DNA of 11,387 bases from Oscillospiraceae bacterium (GTDB lineage: Bacteria > Bacillota > Clostridia > Oscillospirales > Ruminococcaceae), in the NCBI GenBank assembly GCA_029098085.1, contig JAQXNQ010000431.1, positions 1 to 11,387 of the forward strand, in the 5' to 3' direction. The notes under the pieces were generated by a model that was not told the origin of the DNA, did no database searches, and saw only the letters and a list, made by a program, of their open reading frames with translations. A program made the position numbers and the translations under genes. Each line of letters opens with the position of its first letter. Within the stretch, counting starts at the first letter, position 1. Of this stretch, positions 7,104 through 11,387 are shown piece by piece.

Positions 7104-7436
7104 ATGAAAATCTTCCACAGCAAAAAGCCCCCGGCGGCATCCTCCGCCGCCTTCCACTTTATTGTGCAGGAACGGTTTGACCTGCGGGACGACGGCGGCA
7201 CCGCCCTGGAAGGCATTCTGTCCGAAGGCGAGGTGCGGCTGGGCGACTGGGCCGACTGCCTGGACGCAGCGGGCCGGGTGCTCTTCACCTGCCAGATCAA
7301 CACCATCCAGCTGCCGGGACAGCCCGGTGTCCGCCCGGATACCGTTTCGGCGGGTGGGCGCTGCAGGCTGCTGATCCGGGACAGAACCCGGGAGGAGCTG
7401 TTCAGCGTCATCGCCCTCACCGACCGGAAGGCATAA
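7104..7436 (+). CDS. Small protein resembling a stand-alone EF-Tu domain 2 beta-barrel
   Basis: This 110-aa protein starts 12 nt after the dehydrogenase stop, with a strong GGAGG and about 8 nt spacing, so it is a genuine co-transcribed gene. Residues 16-102 have the pattern of the translation-factor domain-2 barrel: FHFIVQERFDLRDDGGTALEGILSEG style (a strand, a G-rich turn, then an E/R-G-x-I-x-x-G-x-V-x-x-GD strand pair; here ALEGILSEGEVRLGDWAD at 34-51). A second half follows, with INTIQL (65-70) and a late GGRCRLLI strand (84-91). No GTPase domain is attached. The first 15 residues are basic and disordered-looking. The role is unknown; the resemblance is by pattern only. The gene ends at a strong stem-loop at 7441. 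Confidence 0.8.
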   Translation: MKIFHSKKPPAASSAAFHFIVQERFDLRDDGGTALEGILSEGEVRLGDWADCLDAAGRVLFTCQINTIQLPGQPGVRPDTVSAGGRCRLLIRDRTREELFSVIALTDRKA

Positions 7437-7440
7437 AACA

Positions 7441-7474
7441 AGCCGCCGAAGGCTCCCGTGGGCTTTCGGCGGCT
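7441..7474. terminator. Stem-loop between convergent genes, probably bidirectional terminator
   Basis: AGCCGCCGAA (7441-7450) pairs perfectly with TTCGGCGGCT (7465-7474), and the stem extends inwards by five more pairs including two G-U, to a 4-nt loop (7456-7459). On the minus strand it is followed by TGTTTTAT, a reasonable U-tract for stopping leftward transcripts of the glycosyltransferase gene. On the plus strand the following bases are not T-rich, so stopping the dehydrogenase transcript would be less efficient. Its place 5 nt after one gene and 45 nt after the other fits a shared terminator. Confidence 0.75.
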
Positions 7475-7518
7475 CTGACGGTCTGTACAGAATCGCTTTG
7501 ACAGATGCTCTCCGGAGG

Positions 7519-8322
7519 TCATCCGGGCAGCAGAGCTTCCGCCTCCCGGTAGAAGACGTCGAAACTGCCCAGATAGTGCTCCTTCCAGGGCTTGTTGCGG
7601 CCGCAGTAATGAATCACCGCGCTGTTCTGCCGCACCCAGTCCAGGCTGGCCCGGACGCTGCCCCGGGGCTCGGCGGCAAAGAGCCGCTCAGTCATGTTCC
7701 AGCGCCAGGGATCCAGCGGCAGGATCCGGTCGCCGTACAGGCCGCTGATCACGTCCTGATCCGGCAGCATCAGGCGGTTCTGATGCGCCTCCAGATAGGA
7801 GAAGACCGCCTGCTCGTCCTGCTCCCGGCGCAGCTGCGCAAGGTTCATGACCATGACGCCGGAATTGATGTAAAGGCCATCCGGCTCCATGTCCAGCCGC
7901 AGCTGATTCAGCCGCTGCAGCGAACGGCGGACATGGCTGGCCGCCGCAAACAGGGCGTCTCCCATGGGCAGCTCAAACAGCTTCTTCAGGGGCTGCAGCA
8001 CCACAATGTCGGGATCCAGATACAGCACCCGGTCCAGCGTGTCCGGCAGCAGCCGGGCGGCAAAGATGCGGTAGTACATCTCGGTGGGATACCGGTCGGT
8101 GACCGGAGCGTCCTTCAGAAAGTCCCGGGACACCGGAACGGAGACGATCTGCAGCCGGTCGGGATCAAAGCCCTCAGCCGCAGACCGCAGCTGCTCCTCC
8201 GTCAGGGAGGAGTGACAGAGATAAACCGTAAAGCAGCCGGACGGATCCGCCGCCAGAATGGAGGCCAGCAGTACCCGCAGCTGATGCAGGTATCCGGCGT
8301 TGAGGGTCACCAGCAGATTCAT
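7519..8322 (-). CDS. Glycosyltransferase family 8 protein
   Basis: This 267-aa protein is a retaining GT-A fold glycosyltransferase of family GT8 (LgtC/general stress protein A type), using UDP-glucose or UDP-galactose. The metal-binding DxD is D103-P-D105 in LYLDPDIVV. Other signatures are YINSGVMVMN (151-160), LPDQD (186-190) and IHYCGRNKPW (237-246), where H238 is the expected second metal ligand and KPW ends the catalytic core. There is no membrane segment, so it is cytoplasmic or peripherally membrane bound. The ATG at 8322 has AAAGGTGA about 6-8 nt upstream. The acceptor is unknown, since no other cell-wall, capsule or lipopolysaccharide-type gene is adjacent. It is transcribed alone from the extended -10 promoter at 8353. 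Confidence 0.93.
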   Translation of the reverse strand: MNLLVTLNAGYLHQLRVLLASILAADPSGCFTVYLCHSSLTEEQLRSAAEGFDPDRLQIVSVPVSRDFLKDAPVTDRYPTEMYYRIFAARLLPDTLDRVLYLDPDIVVLQPLKKLFELPMGDALFAAASHVRRSLQRLNQLRLDMEPDGLYINSGVMVMNLAQLRREQDEQAVFSYLEAHQNRLMLPDQDVISGLYGDRILPLDPWRWNMTERLFAAEPRGSVRASLDWVRQNSAVIHYCGRNKPWKEHYLGSFDVFYREAEALLPG

Positions 8323-8352
8323 CGCATCACCTTTTCAGATATTCTTGATGTT

Positions 8353-8361
8353 ATTATAGCA
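8353..8361 (-). promoter_or_regulatory. Extended -10 promoter for the GT8 gene
   Basis: On the minus strand TGCTATAAT (8361-8353) is a perfect extended -10 element. Including two more bases, TGTGCTATAAT is identical to the -10 region of the dehydrogenase promoter at 5778-5788. The -35 region (TGGTTT at 8381-8376, 17-nt spacing) is a weak match. Transcription would start near 8346, giving a leader of about 24 nt. Confidence 0.7.
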
Positions 8362-8482
8362 CAGGACGGGTCAGAAAACCAGCAGGAAAAAGTGAACGGC
8401 CGCTGACTGCTGACCGCAAGGCCGGCAGAACATGAAACCGCGGCCGGACCTTCAGACCAAAACCAGACAGGAGGAATCTGAC

Positions 8483-9613
8483 ATGTATCCGCTGAGCAAA
8501 GACGCACAGGCCTGGGCCGCCTCCCATCTGAAGGAGCTGGAACAGCTGCTGCTCGACCTCTGCGTCATCCCTGCCCCGTCGGGACAGGAGGAAAAACGGG
8601 CCGTTTTCTGCCGGGACTGGCTGAGAGCCGCCGGCGGCGGGGCCTTCATCGACGACGCCCTCAACGTGGTTTGCCCCATCGGCGATGACGGCGGGCCGCT
8701 GACGGTGGTCATGGCCCACACCGATCTGGTCTTTCCGGACACCGCTCCCCTGCCGGTTCACATCGACGGGGACCGGCTCTGCTGTCCCGGCGCCGGAGAC
8801 GACGCCGCCAATCTGGCGGTACTGCTGATGAGCACAAAATTCCTGCTGGAGCAGGGGCTGGGCAAAGGGCTGCTGATCGTCTGCAACAGCGGCGAGGAAG
8901 GACTCGGAAACCTCAAGGGCTGCCGCAAAATCATGGAAACCTACGGCAGCCGGGTGAAGGAATTCATCTCCCTGGACGGCAATATGGGCAGCATCTGCAC
9001 CAAGGCGGTGGGCTCGGTGCGGTACCGGGTGGAGGTGCGCACCGAGGGAGGACACTCCTACGGCGCCTTCGGCAACCGAAACGCCATCCGGGTGCTGGCA
9101 TCGATGATCGACGCCCTCTACACCATCAAGCCCCCGGCCATCGGCCGCACCACTTACAACGTGGGCACCATCTCGGGCGGCACCTCGGTCAACACCATCG
9201 CCCAGCAGGCCGAAATGCTGTACGAATACCGCTCGGACGAGCGGGAGGGACTGCTGTTCATGGAGCGGGCCTTCCAGGCCATGGCAGAGGCCTTTCGGGC
9301 CACCGGCGTCACCGTTTCGGTGGAGGAGGTGGGCAATCGTCCCTGCGGCGGCGATGTGGATCCCGCCGCCCACCGGGCCCTCATCGACCGGGCCGCGGAT
9401 GCGGAGGAGGCCGTCACCGGAATGCGTCCGTCGGAAAGCTCCGGCTCCACCGACAGCAACATTCCCCTCTCGCTGGGCATTCCCGCCGTGACCATCGGCG
9501 CGGTCTCCGGCGCGGGGGCCCACACGAGGGAAGAGTACATCCTCCGGAGCAGCCTGCGAGAGGGCCTGCAGATCGGCCTTCGGGTGCTGCTGGGGAGTGT
9601 TCAGATGCCGTAA
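8483..9613 (+). CDS. M20-type zinc metallopeptidase (peptidase T / ArgE-DapE-like)
   Basis: This 376-aa protein is an M20-family dizinc hydrolase. Predicted zinc ligands and catalytic residues are H79 and D81 (MAHTDLV), D106 (GAGDDAAN), catalytic base E138 with ligand E139 (NSGEEGLG), D165 (SLDGN) and H347 (GAHTREEY). The GGHSYG segment (189-194) begins the lid or dimerisation domain. SGSTDSN (320-326) and the overall length suggest a tripeptidase-like or di/tripeptide-cleaving member rather than a biosynthetic deacylase, but the substrate is not determined. There is no signal peptide. The ATG at 8483 is chosen because AGGAGG lies 8 nt upstream; the frame is open back to 8432 without a ribosome binding site. 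I see no clear promoter in the 160-bp gap shared with the divergent GT8 gene; only a 7-bp inverted repeat (8397-8403/8440-8446) stands out. Confidence 0.93.
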   Translation: MYPLSKDAQAWAASHLKELEQLLLDLCVIPAPSGQEEKRAVFCRDWLRAAGGGAFIDDALNVVCPIGDDGGPLTVVMAHTDLVFPDTAPLPVHIDGDRLCCPGAGDDAANLAVLLMSTKFLLEQGLGKGLLIVCNSGEEGLGNLKGCRKIMETYGSRVKEFISLDGNMGSICTKAVGSVRYRVEVRTEGGHSYGAFGNRNAIRVLASMIDALYTIKPPAIGRTTYNVGTISGGTSVNTIAQQAEMLYEYRSDEREGLLFMERAFQAMAEAFRATGVTVSVEEVGNRPCGGDVDPAAHRALIDRAADAEEAVTGMRPSESSGSTDSNIPLSLGIPAVTIGAVSGAGAHTREEYILRSSLREGLQIGLRVLLGSVQMP

Positions 9614-9690
9614 AACACAGACAGGATCGTCTGCCAGCTCCTTCCCCGGGCCGCAGCCCGCAGTCCTTCCGTCCATACACTATTTATTCC

Positions 9691-9704
9691 GGCGGTTTTC
9701 CGCC
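9691..9704 (+). other. Small hairpin just upstream of the beta-propeller gene's ribosome binding site
   Basis: GGCGG (9691-9695) and CCGCC (9700-9704) form a 5-bp stem with a TTTT loop, ending about 7 nt before the AAGGAAG ribosome binding site. There is no T-run after it. The 110-bp gap also contains TACACT (9676-9681), a possible -10 without a matching -35. Either read-through from the peptidase gene or a weak local promoter is possible. Confidence 0.35.
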
Positions 9705-9723
9705 CTGAAAGAAGGAAGAATCC

Positions 9724-10596
9724 ATGAATCACAGCAAAACCAGAAAATGGGTCGCCATCGCCGACCAGGAGACCACCTCCGTCCGGGTCTACGATCTGGA
9801 CGCCGACACCTTTGACGAAGGGAGCGAGGTCTGGTCGTTCCACGCCCCGTGGAAAAACAAGTTCCAGGACATCCGGCTGCGGAGGCTGGACGGCCGGGAG
9901 GTGCTGGCAGCCGCCTGTGACGCCGACTACGCCTGCATCGTCGACATCGAAACCAAAGAGGTGCTCTGGTCGACCCATGAGGGCGCCAGCAATCCCCACT
10001 CCATCGAGCTGCTGCCGGACGGCATCGTCGCCGTGGGCGCCACCACCGGCATGGAGCTGCATTTCTTCGATCTGCGCAGCCCGGAGCCCTCCAATATGCA
10101 AGCCTGTCTGGGGCCCCACGATTTTCACGGGCTGCTGTACGATCCCCATCTGGATCGTCTCTGGGCATGGGGCGACACCGATCTGCAGCTTCTGAAGGTG
10201 GAGCGTGCCGAAGGCGGCATTCGCTATACCGTCGAAGCGGTGTACACCATCGAAGACCGCTGGGGGCACGACCTGCAGCCGGTACTGGGCAGCGGCGGCA
10301 AAAAGCTCTGGCTGACCAACCACCGTGCCGTTTTGCAGTTCGACACCGACACCCGCACCTTCTCCGAGGACTATCCCGGCGCAGAGCTGATCTCCCGGCC
10401 GGACACCAAGGCCATCGGCAATTACTCCGACGGCACGGTGATCTCGATGGTGCCGGATGCCGGATTCCTGCCCTGGACCTCCTATGCCATCCGGGTGTTC
10501 ACACCCGGAGAGGCGGGCTTCACCTTCCGGGACATTCCCATCCCCGGCAGAGCCAGCTACAAGTGCCGGGTCTGGACGGCGGAATACGGCGGATGA
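9724..10596 (+). CDS. DUF6528-like beta-propeller protein
   Basis: This 290-aa protein consists of repeated short beta-strand blades of the WD/NHL type. Segments I associate with DUF6528 are NPHSIELLPDG (residues 90-100), HGLLYDPHLDRLWAWG (135-150) and GHDLQPVLG (181-189). An early AIADQETTSVRVYDLD (11-26) fits the first blade. The blade pattern is: value held in a dictionary-like segment, then comparison with a 'GD' or 'DG' turn. There is no catalytic motif, no signal peptide and no membrane segment, so a ligand-binding or scaffold role in the cytoplasm is the most one can say. The ATG at 9724 is supported by AAGGAAG with about 6-7 nt spacing. It follows the M20 peptidase by 110 nt on the same strand. 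No intrinsic terminator with a plus-strand T-run lies directly after it. Confidence 0.85.
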   Translation: MNHSKTRKWVAIADQETTSVRVYDLDADTFDEGSEVWSFHAPWKNKFQDIRLRRLDGREVLAAACDADYACIVDIETKEVLWSTHEGASNPHSIELLPDGIVAVGATTGMELHFFDLRSPEPSNMQACLGPHDFHGLLYDPHLDRLWAWGDTDLQLLKVERAEGGIRYTVEAVYTIEDRWGHDLQPVLGSGGKKLWLTNHRAVLQFDTDTRTFSEDYPGAELISRPDTKAIGNYSDGTVISMVPDAGFLPWTSYAIRVFTPGEAGFTFRDIPIPGRASYKCRVWTAEYGG

Positions 10597-10653
10597 TTTC
10601 TCAGCAGTTTCGTTGATTGCATGAGTAAACCGGCATTTTTCTGAAAAAGGCGC

Positions 10654-10687
10654 AAAAAGAGAGGGACAGCCAGGTGCTGTCCCTCTC
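10654..10687 (-). terminator. Strong stem-loop, terminator orientation for the minus strand
   Basis: GAGAGGGACAGC (10659-10670) and GCTGTCCCTCTC (10676-10687) form a perfect 12-bp stem with loop CAGGT. On the minus strand it is followed by five T (10658-10654), so it would stop leftward transcription. On the plus strand it is followed by AGTCTG, so it is a poor terminator for the beta-propeller gene. It is the left copy of a hairpin repeated at 11049-11076. Confidence 0.7.
10659..10686. repeat. 28-nt terminator-hairpin repeat, left copy
   Basis: This 28-nt segment matches 11049-11076 at 27 of 28 positions; the difference is A10666 versus G11056. Although the arms are palindromic, the asymmetric loop CAGGT is in the same orientation, so the copies are direct repeats. 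They are 390 bp apart and bracket the putative structured RNA. Confidence 0.85.
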
Positions 10688-10784
10688 AGTCTGTCGAAAA
10701 AGTGGTTTGCAAGAAAAAATTGCACAAAAGAGGTAACGTGTATGCCCGCTGGAAGCGGGCATGGCTTTGTCTAGTTAGTATCTT

Positions 10785-10801
10785 GCGGCCTGCGGGCCGC
10801 G
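10785..10801 (+). repeat. 17-nt palindromic repeat inside the putative RNA, copy 1
   Basis: GCGGCCTGCGGGCCGCG occurs here and again at 10850-10866. Each copy forms a 6-8 bp GC stem with a TGCG loop. This copy is followed by GCTTTTTTATT (from 10800), so it has the form of an intrinsic terminator in the middle of the putative RNA. Confidence 0.8.
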
Positions 10802-10849
10802 CTTTTTTATTCTTTATTGTCCGCGCCGGGCGCGGAAGAGCAGGATTTC

Positions 10850-10866
10850 GCGGCCTGCGGGCCGCG
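10850..10866 (+). repeat. 17-nt palindromic repeat inside the putative RNA, copy 2
   Basis: This is an exact copy of 10785-10801. Here the stem extends to 8 bp (TCGCGGCC/GGCCGCGA, 10848-10867) and is stacked within an outer 6-bp stem AGAGCA/TGCTCT (10837-10842/10871-10876). No T-run follows. Confidence 0.8.
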
Positions 10867-11048
10867 ACCGTGCTCTGCCCTGGACCCGCAAGGAGCAAGC
10901 CCCTTGACCCATAATCCTCGGCAAAGGTCGATAGGTGATACCAGCCCGAGAGAAGGCCATAAGGACTTCTCTCAGCTTTCGCGCGAGCGAAAGCGATGGA
11001 ACTTTATTTGTGCAATCTGTCGATAGATATTTCCTTTATCGATACGCT

Positions 11049-11080
11049 GAGAGGGGCAGCCAGGTGCTGTCCCTCTTTTT
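11049..11080 (+). terminator. Intrinsic terminator of the putative RNA; right copy of the 28-nt repeat
   Basis: AGAGGGGCAGC (11050-11060) and GCTGTCCCTCT (11066-11076) form an 11-bp stem with one G-U pair and the loop CAGGT, followed by a T-run ending at 11080. It is a canonical intrinsic terminator for plus-strand transcripts. For the leftward small gene starting at 11323 it is not followed by a U-tract, so that transcript might continue antisense to the putative RNA until the terminator at 10654. Confidence 0.85.
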
Positions 11081-11092
11081 CCTGCTTTCAGC

Positions 11093-11323
11093 TTATTTCT
11101 TGAACAGTCCGCCGAGACCGCCCAGCAGGTCGGCCGCCTTGTCAGCGGTCAGCTTGGCTTTTATACCGTTGACCACCGCATTGATCTGATCTTCGGGCAG
11201 GTCGATGCCGATGAGCTTCTCCACTGCCTTTCCGGGGTTCTCCTGGAAGTCCTTCAGCAGGGTCTTGTCGTTTTTGATCTTTTCGACCAGCTCTTCGATT
11301 TTCGCTTTGATGTCCATGGTCAT
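11093..11323 (-). CDS. Small acidic-basic helical protein with a Gly-rich end, unknown function
   Basis: This 74-76 aa protein is mostly charged amphipathic helix. It starts (MT)MDIKAKIEELVEKIKND, has a central GIDLPEDQINAVVNGIKAKL region, and ends LLGGLGGLFKK. The segment LLKDFQENPGKAVEKLIGIDLP resembles in spacing the Nif11/nitrile-hydratase-like leader region of some RiPP precursors, and a GG lies near the end. However, no maturation or export gene is nearby, and similar small proteins are common in Clostridia, so this is only a resemblance. AAAGGAAG gives about 3-4 nt spacing to the ATG at 11323 and about 9-10 nt to the ATG at 11317, so MDIKAK (11317) is the better start. It lies 17-23 nt after another gene ending on the same strand, as in an operon. 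Confidence 0.75.
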   Translation of the reverse strand: MTMDIKAKIEELVEKIKNDKTLLKDFQENPGKAVEKLIGIDLPEDQINAVVNGIKAKLTADKAADLLGGLGGLFKK

Positions 11324-11340
11324 GCTTCCTTTCTGTTTTT

Positions 11341-11387
11341 TCAGGCTTTGACGGCCTTGTGGAAGACCTTGCGGCCCTTTTTGATGA
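11341..11387 (-). CDS. C-terminal end of an unidentified gene (partial)
   Basis: The minus strand at the right edge has an open frame of 14 codons followed by TGA (11343-11341), reading IKKGRKVFHKAVKA. The stop lies 17-23 nt before the start of the small protein gene, with that gene's ribosome binding site in between, which is typical operon spacing. The end is very basic (six Lys/Arg in 14 residues). Too little is present to name it; it could be another small protein like its neighbour. Confidence 0.4.
   Translation of the reverse strand, partial: IKKGRKVFHKAVKA

Larger units (their letters stand above)
10720..11080 (+). ncRNA. Putative structured non-coding RNA of unknown family with its own terminator
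   Basis: The 496-bp gap between the two protein genes is dense in complementary segments. The outer helix is ATTGCACAAA (10720-10729) with TTTGTGCAAT (11007-11016), 10 perfect pairs. Inside are a hairpin of 8-9 bp (10742-10762), a long-range helix CTTTGTC (10765-10771) with GGCAAAG (10920-10926), an 8-bp hairpin GAGAGAAG/CTTCTCTC (10948-10973) and an 8-bp hairpin with a GCGA GNRA tetraloop (10975-10994). The long-range helix encloses GC-rich hairpins at 10785-10800, 10820-10836 and 10837-10876. An 8-bp hairpin (11018-11044) and an intrinsic terminator (11050-11080) follow. The GNRA loop and the T-run favour the plus strand. No promoter is convincing, and open frames across it look artificial. 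I cannot match it to RNase P, tmRNA, SRP, 6S RNA or a common riboswitch. The raiA-motif RNA of Firmicutes is one family worth testing. Confidence 0.62.

Noticed and set aside
8397..8446. 7-bp inverted repeat CGGCCGC/GCGGCCG upstream of the M20 peptidase as an operator or riboswitch
   Set aside because: The arms are pure GC and 36 nt apart in GC-rich DNA, with no linked promoter or T-run, so chance is a sufficient explanation.
8354..9676. A 440-codon open frame on the minus strand opposite the M20 peptidase
   Set aside because: It is the antisense shadow of a gene with all its metal ligands intact. The translation is rich in Gly, Ala and His without any recognisable domain.
10720..11016. RNase P RNA, tmRNA, SRP RNA or 6S RNA identity for the structured region
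   Set aside because: I see no GAGGAAAGTCC-type RNase P core, no tmRNA alanyl acceptor end or tag reading frame, no SRP GGAAG/AGCAGCC apical domain, and no single long bulged 6S-like rod.
10659..11076. Insertion sequence or transposon ends
   Set aside because: The flanking repeats are terminator hairpins, no transposase or target-site duplication is visible, and the interior is RNA-like and non-coding.
10702..11189. Short open frames across the 10.7-11.2 kb gap (70-84 codons, both strands)
   Set aside because: None has a ribosome binding site or a recognisable sequence, they are rich in Arg, Pro and Ala, and they run through palindromic hairpins, which fits RNA structure better than coding.

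Overview
The window looks like a GC-rich chromosomal segment of a Clostridia-class Firmicute, most likely an Oscillospiraceae/Ruminococcaceae-type gut anaerobe. This is an inference from content: a TrmK tRNA methyltransferase, an AraM/EgsA-type glycerol-1-phosphate dehydrogenase, strong AGGAGG-type ribosome binding sites, a GH42 beta-galactosidase and a DUF362 ferredoxin-like protein. No phage, insertion sequence or CRISPR array is visible.

Left half (1-5639, all minus strand). Transcription runs right to left: GNAT acetyltransferase, AI-2E family membrane protein, GH42 beta-galactosidase, trmK, Nif3-like protein, then a truncated DUF362 gene at the window edge. The last four complete genes are tightly packed: 14 nt between the AI-2E gene and GH42, then 4-nt stop/start overlaps into trmK and into the Nif3-like gene. 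A carbohydrate enzyme is thus apparently translationally coupled to a tRNA-modification pair. The DUF362 gene seems to have its own promoter with a 19-bp spacer carrying a dyad, the layout of MerR-family-controlled promoters. Its -35 box contains the stop codon of the Nif3-like gene. The GNAT leader can fold into a perfect 11-bp hairpin that hides the Shine-Dalgarno sequence.

Middle (5640-8482). A divergent promoter region separates GNAT from a rightward pair: a glycerol-1-phosphate dehydrogenase and a 110-aa protein resembling a free-standing EF-Tu domain-2 barrel. A strong stem-loop separates them from a convergent GT8 glycosyltransferase.

Right part (8483-11387). An M20-type metallopeptidase and a DUF6528-like beta-propeller are followed by about 500 bp without a protein gene. 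I read that stretch as a structured non-coding RNA: a 10-bp closing helix, a long-range internal helix, several hairpins including one with a GNRA loop, and an intrinsic terminator. It lies between two 28-nt terminator-like hairpins that differ at one base. It is the best candidate here for something undescribed. At the right edge, on the minus strand, are a 74-76 aa Gly-ended helical protein and the last codons of another gene.

Four promoters share an extended -10 (TGnTATAAT or TGnTATACT), two of them with the identical string TGTGCTATAAT.
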